Positions 11,425-26,794 of a DNA stretch of 64,000 bases are shown here, one piece after another; the stretch's first letter is position 1; the number at the start of each line of letters is the position of its first letter. The stretch comes from Colius striatus (Eukaryota; Chordata; Aves; Coliiformes; Coliidae): assembly GCF_028858725.1 (NCBI RefSeq), contig NC_084790.1, positions 7,304,669-7,368,668 of the forward strand. Reading direction: 5' to 3'. Under the pieces are notes generated by a model that worked only from the letters and a program-made list of their open reading frames with translations, was not told the DNA's origin and ran no database searches. The translations under genes were made by a program, and so were the position numbers.

Positions 11425-11772
11425 CAGAATCACACACAGAATCACAGAATGGTAGGGGTTGGAAGGGACCTTTAGAGATCATCTAGTCCTACCCCCTGCT
11501 AAAACAGATCAACCTAAATCAGGTCACACAGGAATGTATCCAGCCTGTGCAAGGGCTCCCTTACCTGAAAAGTGAAATAGCTTTTCTTTATGTTTAAACG
11601 GAACTTTTTGTGTCCCACTTTTGTCCACTACCCATTGTCCTATCACTGGATACAGCAGAAACATGTACTGCCCCAACCTCCTGACATCCACCATTTAGAT
11701 ACTTCTAAATATTTATGAGATGCCCTCGCAGTCTCCTCTTCGCTAGACTAAACAGCCCCAGTTCCTGCAGCT
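11425..11772 (-). repeat. CR1 LINE 3' fragment, minus orientation
   Basis: Begins CACAGAATCACAGAATGGTAGGGG (11435 region) and runs through the CR1 3' UTR to CTAAACAGCCCCAGTTCCTGCAGC. A second CR1 3' end begins at 11775, so two minus copies lie head to tail, or the second inserted into the first. Confidence 0.85.
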
Positions 11773-11774
11773 TT

Positions 11775-12990
11775 TCACAGAATCACAGAATCTTAAGAGT
11801 TGGAAAGGACCTCAAAAGATCATCTAGTCCAATGCCCCTGCCAGAGCAGGACCACCTAGAGCAGGTCACACAGGAACTCATCCAGGTGGGTTTTGAATGT
11901 CTCCAGAGAAGGAGACTCCACAACCCATCTAGGCAGCCCGTTCCAGTGTTCCATCACCCTCACATTGAAGAAATTGTTCCTTGTATTTCTTTGGGACCTC
12001 TTATGTTCCAGCTTGTGCCTGTTGCTTCTTGTCCCTTCATCATCTTTGTGGCCCTGTGCTGAACTCTCTCTAGCAGCTCTGTGTCCTTCTTGAACTGGCT
12101 CAGAATTGGAGACAATATTCCAGATACAGTCTCAAGAGGGCAGAGGAGGAGGAGGCTTCTCTTGACCTACTAACCCCAGCCCTTCCTCATAAGGAATATG
12201 CTCCAGTCCCCTGATCATCTTGGTGACCCTGCGTTGGACTCTCTCCAGCAGTTCCCTGTCCCTCTTGAGCTGGGGAGCCCAGAACCAGACACAGGACTCC
12301 AGATGAGGCCTCAGCAGGGCAGAGTAGAGGGGGAGGAGAACCTCCCTCGCCGTACTGGCTACACTCTTCTTGATGCATCCCAGGGTGCCATTGGCCTTCT
12401 TGGCCACAAGGGCACATTGCTGGCTCACGGTTAGTTTGCTGTCAACTAGAAGTCCCAGGTCCCTTTCCACGGTGCTGCTCTCCAGCAGGTCAATCCCCAG
12501 CCTGTACTTGTCAATGGAATTGTTCCTTCCCAGGTACAGGATTCTGCCCTTGTCCTTGTTAAACCTCATGAGGTTCCTCTCTGCCCAACTCTCGAGGCAG
12601 TTAAGATCCCACTGAATGGCAGCACAGCCTTCTGGGGAATCAGCCAGTCCTCCCAGTTTGGTGTCATCAACCAACTTGCTGAGGGTACACTCTGTCCCCT
12701 CATCCAGGTCATTGATGAAGATGTTGAGCAAGACTGGCCCCAGAACCGATCCCTGTGGAACTCCACTGGCCACAGGCCTCCAACTCGATTCTGTGCCATT
12801 GATCACCACCCTCTGGGCTCTGTCATTTAGCCAGCTCTCGATCCACCTCACTGTCCTCTCATCCAAGCCACACTGCTTGAGCTTTCTGATGAGGATGTTA
12901 TGGGAGACGGTGTCAAAAGCCTTGCTGAAGTCAAGGTAGATGACATCTGCTGCTCTCCCCTCATCCAGCCAGCCGGTTGTGCACTCCAGA
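11775..12990 (-). mobile_element. CR1 LINE with partial reverse transcriptase, minus orientation
   Basis: The 3' end is at 11775 (CACAGAATCACAGAATC). From 12132 up to about 12990 the minus strand encodes the C-terminal part of a CR1 ORF2 reverse transcriptase: [13 protein letters not shown] near 12950-12910, then [15 protein letters not shown], then LVDDTKLGG in place of the usual FADD catalytic motif, then the thumb and C-terminal parts. The frame is open for at least 244 codons. The endonuclease and the N-terminal RT are missing (5' truncation), so the copy cannot move on its own. Confidence 0.85.
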
Positions 12991-15900
12991 AAATGGATGT
13001 CATTATCATTCCCTCTAGTAGGACATTATAAAGTGGACTTGGAGGACTTGGGCCAGTAGTATTAGATGGTTTGGAACTGGAAATTATGTCAGCTGCAGGG
13101 TGAGAATGTAATGCAAGCAGCTAAAGGAACAACAGGATTTTCTGATATAGCTTAAATGACTCTATATTTGAGAAGGAAGCCTCTTACATAATACCATAAA
13201 TTACAGCAAAACTTCTTTTAAAAATAATTTTTTGTTATTGAACATAATGGCAAAATGAGCCTTATAAATACAATAATTAACATTATTATTGGCAAGTACA
13301 AGTGAAAAAAATAATTAAAAGATACGAAAACATCAGCAGAGTGATGTTAAAGTGACATTTGTGTTTTAAACAGAACCTGTGCTGTTATTTCTTGTTTATT
13401 TGTTTTCAATACTATCATAGACCTTCCCAGATTGTTTTCAAACCTTCTGTTCTACTAGAGTCAACTAATATACATTTGTCTGTTCTTATTGACCTTTTTC
13501 CCTTTATTTTGCCACACTTCCCTGTACCTCCACAGTTGCATATTGCCAAGTAAGTTTTTAAAACTAAAAGCCTAACTACTTGAGCACATTAAAGTCATTG
13601 TGCTGGTGGAATTGAATTTCTTTAGAAACAGTGTAATCTGTTGTAATTAGCTGTATACTAATTGTTCATCATACACTTTGATTAAGGCCTGCTGGGTTTC
13701 CAGCAGCTCAGAGTGCTCTGGACAGGCAATGTCTCCACAAAAGCCAAGTTTTACCTGTTTACCCTCCAACGTGGTCTCTCTCTCCCCTAGACCTTCAGCT
13801 GGAGTTTAATCCGTATCCTGTGGCATTTGCACCAGAGGAGTGCAGTGATGCTGCAATGCTGAACTCAGGTCCCAAGAAACTGTGACTGCTCCACATAAGG
13901 CATGGAAAAAGCTCAGAAATCAGAAGGCAACTGGGTCACCAGTGCAGCAGCTCCCACTAAACAGCCTGAGTCTCTGTGAACATTCACCTTCCACCTTCTC
14001 ATCTTTGCTGCAGTGTGTGTTAACTCTCTTGTTACATTCCAGTTTAAGAGGAAGCAAGGATGTAGACTCCCAAGTCTAAATCATTAACCAAGGTAATAGC
14101 ATGGGGTTGGGATAGCAACTACAACCATGATAGCCTTAAAAAGGTTCTTGTCTCAAAACTTAGCAGCATGCTGTCACAGACTGAGTGAATGTGTTCATTA
14201 GAGATGTGAAAATTTCTCATTACTCTTATTAGGAAAGTCACTTGAAACAAACGTGAATGGGCAATGACTAACTGTACATCTCTTATTTATTTGACATTTT
14301 GTTCTATGACTCATTTAAGTACAGGGTGCTTACCTGAAAACCACTGAAGAAAGCTGTTGTTTCACATAAAAGAGCTGTGTGGTATTATGTACTCAGAACA
14401 AAACCAAACAGGTTTTCAGTATCTCAGCTCAGAGATTTAGGACTGGACCTGAAGTTAACAAGCACCATTTATGTTATTTTTTGTCTCATTTGCCAATAAT
14501 AATGGGGGTCACTATTCTTTGATCTTGCTAGAAAATTATTATATGTTTTTCAATGAAAACTTGAATATTACAGTGGTACAGATGAGACATACACAGAGCA
14601 ATTAAGGTAAAGTGTGATCAACAGAGAATATGAAACAGAAAACAAGAAAACTACTGGACAGAAGGTCTTTAATCCTGCAAAGCAGTACATATACCCGTGT
14701 TTTTGCTCACTTAATGACTTTTGCTGAAGTTGCTTTTGCATCAGCAAGCACTGATTGGGGAGTAGTATGAGATCTTGGTACATGAACTTTCAGTAAAAAT
14801 CTCCTGTCTTTGAAGTTTTATCCCTAACTTTAAAGCTGCCACAGATTTGCATTTGAAGAAAGGTGGTGTCAGACTTGACTCTTCTACTGCTTCACACCAG
14901 GAGACAATGAACTGTGCATGTACGGTAGGATGGGAGTGCAGTTCAGGTTGTGCTTCACAGACAAACGAAGCCATGACTTCAAAAAGTATTGCTCAGTCAC
15001 ATACAAAACCACAGATTTCAAGCTGCTACAACACCGCTAAATTGTAGGGTTTAAATTTGTCTAATGGAACCGAGGTTATCCAATTCTGAAAAAAAATGAA
15101 CATTAGAATGAAGAAATGGTCTCACAGCTGTCATTTGCCATTCACCAATCACCATGAGCCTATCATCTTGAGCTTTACAGAGAAAGATTGTTTAGTGTGC
15201 AGAACCTCTTATTCCAAATTAAAAGAAACCTGTGACTAGGTACCCTTCCCAGGTACCACACAGCATTGTGCAAGATCCCATTTCATCACATATTCCCCAC
15301 ATCCAACAGGACAGGACATAGCTACAGTTGGTTGTCAGACTTGTACACTGTCAAGTGCTGCGGGGTTAAAAAAGATCTTGCAAAGAGTGAGGGCTGTATG
15401 TTTTGGAAACTCGGTTCCTCTCCTTTGAAATAAAGTCTTGAGGTTTGCTGGATGTCAGGCTCCTTGCCCTCCATTATTCTGTTTCCCTGGCTGTGAGAAA
15501 ACTTTAAGATGGGTGATAAGTGAAAAACCTTGACTGCAATTTTGTTTCTGGTATTCATTCTTTATGCTGCTCCTGAGGAATAGAGTTAACATTACAGAAG
15601 TTTGTTTCATGTTAAACACTAGGGGTTTGTCAGGGGTCCTAAGGTGAAGCTATACTTTTTATTTCACTTGCAAAACTCTGGCTGAAAAAAATGATATTCC
15701 AACTGCCTCTCTTGCCACCTGCAGCTCCTTTATAAAGGGACTTGGAGGGCCCAATGGGAACCCCATCTTCCTCTGTCACTCACTCAGTGACTAATTCCCA
15801 GCTACTCAGCAGGTCTACAAGCAACACTGACACAGGGCCCCAGCCTTGCCATGCAGCCACCAACAACTGTTTGCAAAACACTCTGAGCAAAGCCATCACA

Positions 15901-16540
15901 GGAACGGGCACAGACCATCCACCTGCTTTTGCTGGCAACCAGCTGAGTCATGGCAGCTATAGCAGGGACTACTTCTCAAGGATCTACAGGCTTCATTAGA
16001 CACCAGTGGCAGCCTGTGAATGAATGCACTCTCCCTTTGGGTTCTGACCACAGCTCCAGGTGAGCTCTGCAGTGCTGGGTGAAGGGAGGGCTCAGGAACT
16101 TTCTGGAAAGCAGTTTCCTCTGTGTAAGAAGTAGCTAAATATGTCATTGCTTAGGTAATGGAAAAGGTAGTCATCACCATTACAGAGCATAACCACTGCC
16201 CTTTGCAAGGGGCAGCCACCATGGGCTGTGCTGCTTCAGTAAAGGGATTTAGAAAAGCTCTGTTTTTGTCTCTTTTGAGCTAAAAAAGACAAAAAAAGTC
16301 ATGTTTGTTTAGCTTGAAGGCATTTCTGGATTCCTTGTTGTTCCGATTTTGCAACTGGGAGATATGGGGAAGGTGTTTGGGTAAATGCCAGAAATGTGGT
16401 TTAGTTTGTTGGATTTTTTTTCAGTACTGATACATTTTTCTAGAGGAAAACAGTAGATATGAAAACTAGGAAACATTTCAAATAATCATTTCTGTTTCAG
16501 TTTCACAGCTATGAAGTACAGATAAAACTATTTAAGGATC
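12991..16540. other. Intergenic, no gene recognised
   Basis: AT-rich sequence without recognised repeats. A short hairpin, CTGCTGG-GTTT-CCAGCAG, lies at 13690-13707. Frames up to 85 codons look random, and no SPATA9-like exon was recognised on either strand. Confidence 0.4.
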
Positions 16541-16580
16541 CAACCCCTACCATTCTATCATTCTGTGATTCTATGATTTG
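16540..16580 (+). repeat. CR1 3' tail remnant
   Basis: CCATTCTATCATTCTGTGATTCTATGATT is the 8-bp CR1 terminal repeat in plus orientation with mutations; almost none of the body remains. Confidence 0.65.
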
Positions 16581-16888
16581 GCTGATAACATTTGAAAATG
16601 CAAGCTCTATGAGACAATTTTATTGACTTACTGTATTTTACTGCTATGAATGTTCTTGAGAAAGATTATTCCATTCTGCACAGCAAAGAAACATTTTCTA
16701 AAAGACATCAATAAAAGTGAACCATTGAAGCTTGCATTGTCCAAATTACAAAGGCTGTTATCCATTGGGATAAGAGATGAACACAAAAATAGCACGTTTC
16801 TAAATGTCCCTGTGTTTTGTCTCTATAGTTAATCAGTTAGCAGTTCTTTAAAAAGCAATGGAAAAGTTAATGAGGTGTACAGTCTTTA

Positions 16889-17590
16889 GAATCACAGAAT
16901 GATTCGGGTTGGAAGAGACCTTTACAGGCCACCTAAGCCAACTCACTGTCGTGGGCAGCAACACCTTCCACTAGACCATGGTGCTCAAAGCCACATCCAG
17001 CCTGCCCTTGAATACTTCCAGGGATGGAGCATCTCCCACTTTCCTCACCACCTTCATGGTAAAAAAAAAAAAAGTCTCCATTATGTCCACCATAAACCTC
17101 CCCCTTTTCAGTTTGAAACCATTGCCCCTTGTCCTGCCACTGCAGGCCCTGGTATAAGTCTCTCTCCATCTTTCTCATAAGTTCCCTTTATATATTGAAA
17201 GGCTGCAATACAGACAGCCTGCTCTTCCCCAGGCTGAACATTCCAAACTCTCTCAGCCTCCGCTGGACTTTCTCCAACAGCTCCATGTGGTGCCTCAGAG
17301 CTGGAGGTAGCACTGCAGGGAGATCTCACCAGAGCGAAGCAGAGATGGAGAAATTCCTCCCTAGACCTGCTGGCCATGCTGCTTCAGATGCAGCCTGAGA
17401 TATGGTTGCCAATTTTGGGCTGCAAGCCCACATTGCTGGGTCATGGCCTGTTTTTCATTTCCTTGTACCTTCAGGTCCCTCTTGGCAGGGCTGCTCTTGA
17501 TCCTGTCATCCCTCAACCTGTACTGACATTTTGGATTGCCTCAGCCCAGGTGTAGGACCTTGCACTTGCCCTTGCCCATGAACTTAGTTA
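16889..17590 (-). repeat. Old CR1 LINE, minus orientation
   Basis: Begins AGAATCACAGAATGATTCGGG and carries GGTTGGAAGAGACCTTTACAG, then antisense CR1 3' UTR and the C-terminal ORF2 region ('ctgaacattccaaactctctcag', 'ctggactttctccaacagctcc'). It is more diverged than the 11.4-13.0 kb copies and seems to be an older subfamily. A poly(A) run of 12 lies at 17060. Confidence 0.75.
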
Positions 17591-20070
17591 ACATGAAGCC
17601 TCCTTTTCACTGAGCACATGCAAGCTGATAATGAAAATTTTTTGTGAACACCTGCATCTCCAAAATGCTGTCTCTCAGTGCTGAGCATCACGAAAAATAT
17701 TGTGAGGGCTGCAAGGTGACACAGCCTCCTGGGAGTTTTGATTCATTCTGAACACCTGTTAGTCTCCAAATTCAGATGACAGTGCTGGTTCCTTGGGTGC
17801 TAAGCCAGTACAGTGGTGGGAACATCCCAAGGCCATTTCTCCCCCTGCACCTTCTGTGCTTTCGTGGGCCAAAATGTGGGCACACAATTATGCTATTTTT
17901 CATGGAGATATCTGTGCCAAATAAGCATGTATTTTTTTCAGGATATTCAGTATGCACTATAATAAAAATATATGATACTTGAAACAGGATGCATCTTGGA
18001 CATTTATCAAAATCAAAGCAGAATGTTGCAGCCAAAGATATTATCGCCTATTAAACAACTAATTTAAAAACATGAATAAATCAAAAGAGCTGTCAGGCAC
18101 TGCAGTCCTACTTTATTCTGCCTAAAAGCTTTAGGACTTTTTTATCCAACTACAATGTCTGGCTTAATGAAAACATAATGCCTTTACCTTTAATCTCTGT
18201 GATGTCTGAGTCCTTAGTCAATCACAGCCTGAGCAAAACACCAAGAGCACACGGAAGGCCACATGCAAAGTAGTTTCATTTGTTCATGGAAATCTGAAGA
18301 TTTAAACAAATTCCAACTCTTTCTCAAGGACAGCACACATTGTAGCACAACTTTCAAGTAGGATGATTATTTCTGGAAGAGTCTTTCCTTCATAAAGCTT
18401 GGGTTTCTAACCACTATGTTTTGTAACAACAAACCATACCTCTCAAACAACACTTCTAGCAGAACAATCCCACAGTTTAGGCTTCACAGCCAGTGCTTGT
18501 CAGGAAATTCTCTTCACCTCAGGGAAGAAGAGTCACTAATAGGCTAATTGTGAATCTGCATCACTTTATTCAGTGCCCAATTCAGCAATTTATAGAGGTC
18601 AGATGTTGAAAACTGTGCCTATTTCTTCATTCAAGTAAAAAATTCCACACAGTGAGATTAGCACCAATAAATTCCATACAAAACACATTTGCTGGACAAA
18701 GCTCAAAGAACCGATCTAACCCATCACTTACCCCTAAGCCTCCCTTACTCCCTCATGGCAGAGCAGGATGAACTTGCTGGCCTAGCAGAAAACCCCTTGC
18801 CCTGGTCACCTGATGCAACTGGGGCCAGGGAGACCCCATGGATGGATCCACCATGGGACTGGCTCTCCCACAGCTCTGCCAGTAAAAAGCGGCCTCCCTG
18901 ATCATGTACCTTCTCCCCACACACAACCAGGGTCTCAAGTACCTCTCTAGCAATTTTTTTTCCATTCTCCATCCCCTGCTTCCTCTAGCAACCTTGGAAA
19001 GCAGGTGCCAAGCTGAGCAAGCAGAGTGATGGGGCACTTGGGAATTGTCAAGTGCTGGCTCTCACAGCCCCTGTTTTACATTTAGCACAGGAACAATGTG
19101 AGTTACTTTTCCTAATCACATTGGAAAGTGGAGGTCCAAACTTCAGACCTGGTTTCATTCCAAGCTTAGGCATGAAATTAAGAACTGTACAAAGCTATTG
19201 AAGAGGGCTTTGACAATGAAAAGTTGGTTTTAAAACTACTTTCCTACAGAGCAGATATTTTCCCGTGTCTGGTGAGACCTCCTTGCCTGCAAAGACTGCT
19301 CTCCTCAATGTATGGGCTCCATGTGGAGAACGTTCATCACATTTTCAAACCCAATTTGATAACACTTTTTACATTGAAGGTGTCATTTCCCTCACATGCA
19401 GCACTAAATGAAGTCAAGGGGACATTGCAGAACATGGAAAATGCAGAAAGAAAACATACAGCATCCAAACTTACAGTCAGTATTGCTTAATTAAGGATTA
19501 CAGTGCAGCTACATCAGGTCAAGGCTCAAGCTACAGTTCAAACTGCTACAGTTTTCATAGTTTTCATCTGTCTTTTTCAAAAAGGTGGCTCCATAATAGG
19601 ATAAATATTTCTTGTTTATTCTGTTCAAAGTGCTTATGAAAGCAGCTTATAGAGCCTGAATGTCTCACAGAGTCATCATGAACATTTTCAATCCAAAGCA
19701 CAAAATTTATTTCTCTGTTCTTTTCCTGACTGATTAATGACAAGAAAACAGATGGTGTTTGCTCATTTGTCACATTAAACTAAACCCCAAAACAATCACA
19801 CACAAAACACTCCTCCCGAATGATTTGGAAGGTTCATCTTAACATCACTCTCAGGAAGCTCTAATTACCCACCCAGTGACTTTTTGGTCTCTTGCCCACA
19901 GCTACTCATTCCTTCTGTCTCTTCTTTGTCCCTTAAATGCCACCACAGACTGGCTGCCTTAACTCAACTGCTCCTTGATTTCCTCCTGATCCCACTATTA
20001 GTCTCTAATTGCAAACAGCAAAGTTTCAGCCATCCTCCATCCCACCAGTGGTTCTCTGGACAGCGAGAAG
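17591..20070. other. Intergenic, nothing recognised
   Basis: No gene, LTR or CR1 was recognised. Open frames near 18689-19037 and 19224-19490 lack domains and plausible splice context. Confidence 0.4.
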
Positions 20071-20168
20071 AGGAGAGGAGAGGAGAGGAGAGGAGAGGAG
20101 AGGAGAGGAGAGGAGAGGAGAGGAGAGGAGAGGAGAGGAGAGGAGAGGAGAGGAGAGGAGAGGAGAGG
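20071..20168. repeat. Pentanucleotide microsatellite (AGGAG)n
   Basis: An uninterrupted 98-bp run of AGGAG, about 19.6 copies, with all purines on the plus strand. The long open frames through it on both strands are artefacts of the repeat. Confidence 0.97.
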
Positions 20169-20590
20169 CTTGAGATGTAGTTCCACTGGTTTCATTTGAT
20201 TAACAGGAAAGACATGATTAAATACTTTGGTGGATTTTAGCCAGAAAATTAAATTCTACAAAAGCATAAGCACTCTTATCACTTATATGAACATATTCAT
20301 TAAACTTCCCAGTAAAACTTGCTGTTACTAACATTCTACTAAATGTCATATAGGCAATAGCATATTACTCATAACTGGTACTTCCTTAAATTTAAATTAA
20401 TTAATGTAAACATTCAATTTCTATTAGTGCAGCACTTTCAAAAAAGAAAACCATAAAAATACCATCTAAGCAATCACATGAGTCAATGCAGGTATGCCTG
20501 AAGATCCTACAAGACTTATATATGATCCACAGCTTTCCATAGGAAGAGATCCACTGTTAAGTTTTGTCATAGGTGTGGGTAAGTGGGTGA

Positions 20591-20780
20591 GGGAAGGGAA
20601 GGGAAGGGAAGGGAAGGGAAGGGAAGGGAAGGGAAGGGAAGGGAAGGGAAGGGAAGGGAAGGGAAGGGAAGGGAAGGGAAGGGAAGGGAAGGGAAGGGAA
20701 GGGAAGGGAAGGGAAGGGAAGGGAAGGGAAGGGAAGGGAAGGGAAGGGAAGGGAAGGGAAGGGAAGGGAAGGGAAGGGAA
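20591..20780. repeat. Pentanucleotide microsatellite (GGGAA)38
   Basis: Exactly 190 bp of GGGAA without interruption, flanked by GTGGGTGA on the left and CCCACTCA on the right. The GGG tracts with 2-nt loops meet the G-quadruplex pattern many times over, and the pure purine strand also allows triplex formation. The frames reading GREGK or PSLPF repeats are not genes. Confidence 0.97.
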
Positions 20781-21673
20781 CCCACTCAGTGCCAGAGCCC
20801 AGCTTTCCCCCTCATCCAGCACAGCTTGGAGGGAAAGTTTCTTAGATGGCTGATCAAAGTACATCTGACAACTACACAGTGAGTGCAACTAGAGAAACCA
20901 ACTTTTGGCTCAGAGCAAAAAGCACACGTTTTCAAAGGAATGTATAAAAATGTATTTACAACAAACAAAAAACAACAAGAGCCACTACATTATGTATCAG
21001 GTCTTTATCCCCAAAAACTTCCTCCTTATCCAATAGAATCAGGAAGAACAAGCCATAGATGAAAAATTATTGTCATATTATTTGATAAATTACTGAAAGG
21101 AGTTCAATAAGGAGATAGAAAATACTCTAAGGACTCACAGTAGTAATATGCAAATAGGCATAAAAGAGCTCACTAAAATGTGCTCAGGTTTTGTGCTTCT
21201 CTTTGTGGCACTTAATAAACATCCAGAGATTACTCATGTATCTAAAAAGTTTTAAATTTCCACGTCATTTATACAGAAGACATTATAAGTTTAAACTGTT
21301 AAGTATATAAACATAACCTTTTATATCTGACTCTTTAAGTAAATGTGTTTTATAGGCAATAACAGAACATATTCTCTCATAAAAATTAAAACAATTCTCG
21401 CAAAATAGGATTTCTAAAATATCAAATATGATGAAGCATTCTGCTGTAAATACGCCTTTTCCAAATGCAAGTGCAAAAAAAAATCATTGGCACAAGATCA
21501 ATCACATTTCTGACAAGAGATTCTTATCTTACCCCATTCTATATGTTTCAATTCCTTAACATAACACTAGAATTTAATTCTGGAGGCAATCTTTGTGGCC
21601 ACAGTATATTTGCATTTCACAACAATGGTTCTTCACTGGGGCATTCACCATGATTCTGCTCCCTGGCTGTGAC
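20781..21673. other. RFESD 3' flank and 3' UTR
   Basis: AT-rich sequence. On the minus strand, ATTAAA (plus 21573-21578) lies about 100 nt beyond the RFESD stop and could be its poly(A) signal. Nothing else was recognised. Confidence 0.4.
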
Positions 21674-24121
<2,448 letters not shown>

Positions 24122-24690
24122 TGTTGACGGATCCGAAACCGCGAAAAACTTACCTACACAGGAATGCAGATTAGCCAGGCACTTCTTTATTATGCAACGC
24201 TGGGAAAACACGGGGGATAGCTCCTCCGTACGTGCTTCGTTGTTAGTTACCATTCTCAGGGTTTTTATACAGCTCAAACAAAAGAATCACATTTGCCAAC
24301 ACAAGCATGCATCAAATGTCCATCTATCAATTTAGCCCTTCACCTTGATTGGTTCCCAACAAACACAAAATTTCCAAGCTCAGTGATTGGTCAAAAAAAG
24401 ATATCAGTCCCTTTGTTTTAGTAACAACTAAGGTAACAGCCAAGGTAACCTAATGAATACATTCACCAGGATCTCGTAGCTAAGGTAACAGGTCTCTATC
24501 AGGTGTGGTATGTAACTCTTGCAGTTTGATCCTTATGTGATTCAAATGAATACCTACCTAATCAATAGGTGTTTGAGTTATTTGCAAGTGCTTAGCTAAT
24601 TGATTCAGCCATTACTAGGTGATTAACAAGTGCTTAACAAGTGCTTGACTAATTGTGATGATAAATTGTTAACTAAAATAACTGTGTACC
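24122..24690 (-). mobile_element. LTR-like element, minus orientation
   Basis: The minus strand reads a TATA box (GCTGTATAAAAACC, plus ~24258-24271), then a poly(A)-like CATAATAAAG (plus ~24190-24200), then an end of CCGTCAACA at 24122: promoter, poly(A) signal and CA end in LTR order. The far edge is uncertain. A CAACA at 24690-24694 mirrors the TGTTG at 24122, but no target duplication was found. There is no coding interior. Confidence 0.5.
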
Positions 24691-24697
24691 TGCAACA

Positions 24698-24725
24698 TAT
24701 ATATATATACACATATATAGAAATA
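24698..24725. repeat. TA/CA-rich simple repeat
   Basis: ATATATATATACACATATATAG, a short dinucleotide run just beyond the LTR-like element. Confidence 0.7.
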
Positions 24726-25037
24726 GAGAGTAGAATCTAAGTTCAGGGCTTTTTAAAATTTTTTAGAGGGGAGAAAAAGGGACAGAAGTTGATAGGGACA
24801 AATAAAGAAGAGGGTTAGTTCATTCTGTAAATGCTCTCAGTAAAGAAATTTCTTTGTGGAAGAGTGTGAGAGTGGAGATGGAGAGTGGATGCGTTAATTC
24901 TGATGAAATTCCTGTGGAAAAACAGTTGTGAAAAGAGCTGAAAAAGCTACTGCTCATTACAGTCAATGATGTTTTGTGTGATAACCAGTATGTTGGTTTC
25001 CTTAAGTTAACTATAGTTACTGAAAGTTTTTCAAGGA

Positions 25038-25218
25038 CAAGGAACAGGCTACTTAGATGGAGTGTGGAGTCTCCTCTGGAGACATTCAAACCCTCTTGGA
25101 CAAGTTCCTGTGTGACCTATTCTTTATGGTCCTGCTTTGGCAAGGGTGTTCAACTAGATTATCTCTCGAGGCTCTTTCCAACCCTAAAGATTCTGTGACT
25201 CTGTGATTCTGTGATATC
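25038..25218 (+). repeat. CR1 LINE 3' end, plus orientation
   Basis: GTGGAGTCTCCTCTGGAGAC through CAACTAGATTATCTCTCGAGG to GATTCTGTGACTCTGTGATTCTGTGAT, a CR1 tail with a mutated 8-bp repeat. Confidence 0.8.
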
Positions 25219-26394
25219 AACACACACATGTATGTTCAAATCAGTATAAAAATAACACATGGTACCAAACCTCCAACTCAACTAGTGTTAACATTTCTAT
25301 AGTCAGCCTGGATTTTCTATACATGAATTATCCAAGCACCCAAGCCTGGCTCAGACTGTCAGCACGTTGCAGATAGCATGTTACAGTCCCCACATGGCAC
25401 AACTAGCATACGCAATCAGAAGCCAACAGCTTCATTTTACAGCCAAGGCTTGTGTGCTTATCTGCAACCAACTGCAGATCATGAGCTGCCTTGGCACACT
25501 GGAGGCCCTCCAGAAGGAAGCACTCAAGGCAAAGCACACTCATCAATATGGTTCTGGGTTTGTTAAACACATGGTGGCCAAAAGCTTTCTTCTGTTACAG
25601 AAGGAGGGCATGTAAGGACTCCTTGTCAGGGAAGACCCATGACTAGACTCTCTTACTGCAGGGCTGGCCACCTTCCCATCCATTAAGTGGATGTGTGCCT
25701 GCAAATTATGAAAAGCACAAGAGAGGTTTCACCCTACAGTCACCCAGGAGGCAGTGAAAGACCAAAACGAGATGGGAGTTTCTTACAGGAGTTTCCTGAG
25801 TTTGGGATAGGACCCAGCATAAAGGAAGGGCAACAGACCTCCGAGGTGGTTTCCGCCCGAGGTTACCTGTTCCACTTCCATCTCAGCCACTGTCTCGGTG
25901 CCATCTGGACACCACGGTGTCCAAAACTGGAACCACATGATGGAAGACTTGCTTCTCCTCTCTTTCTTTAAACAGAGTAGCCATGGCTATTGAGTGCGGG
26001 TCAGGGGACAGCTGTGCTGGTAAGCATCTCGTGCCCATCAAAAGCACATTAAAATGTTACTGTTTCCACCTGCCTTCCCACAGCCCCTTGGGAAGTACAC
26101 TCTCCATCACACTCCATGTGAAATAATAACAAGATTTGCTTGCTCCTGTTTTCTTTTTCCAGGCTGAGGATCATGTGAAACCATCCATTCCAACAAGATG
26201 TGGAGTACAACAGCCCACATAACCCTCCACAGGCCCCACAACAGAATCCTGAGCTACTGACTACCAGAGCAGCACCTGCCCATGGATGTAAAAATATTTA
26301 AATCAAAAGAGGAAAGGTTATGCACATACATACACTTTTAAGTTGTTTTCCTACTAGAATTTTCCAAATGTTTTCTTAAGATTTTGGCCGATTT
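25219..26394. other. Unassigned stretch before the GPR150/RFESD CpG island
   Basis: No gene was recognised; CpG content rises after 26395. Frames at 25367-25971 lack domains. Confidence 0.4.
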
Positions 26395-26794
26395 TGCATC
26401 TTCTGAGTCACGCCGCCCGCGCATCCCTGCAGCCAAGTGCCATCTGGTGGGAACGACTGTCGAAGGGATTTGGGAGCAGCAGAAGTATTCGTTTTCCGGC
26501 TAGAGACACAACTGGGTTTATGAGTCGTAGTAATTCCCCGCCGTACCCTGCTCTAGCTCCTTTTCACCCTTTGGGGAAAGGGAGAAATGCCACTGCAGCG
26601 CGGGGTGCGGACCGGCGTGTCCCGCAGAAACGCCCCGGGACCCCGCAGCTCCCTCGGGTGCGGCGACCGCAGCAAGCGGCGGCGCATCCCCTGCTCGCCC
26701 CCCGGTCCGGCCGCTCGCCCTGCCGCTGTCCGGCGGGGGCTGCGCCGCGGGGAGCGCCGAGGCCGCTCGAGGGGGCCGGGGCGGGCGCGAGGAG

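Noticed and set aside
12132-12866. A host gene with reverse transcriptase
   Set aside because: It is the C-terminal part of CR1 ORF2, followed by CR1 3' UTR and tail.
20494-20888. Long open frames over 20466-20888 on both strands (GREGK or PSLPF repeats)
   Set aside because: They are pure translations of the GGGAA microsatellite; any 5-mer without stop codons stays open in all frames.
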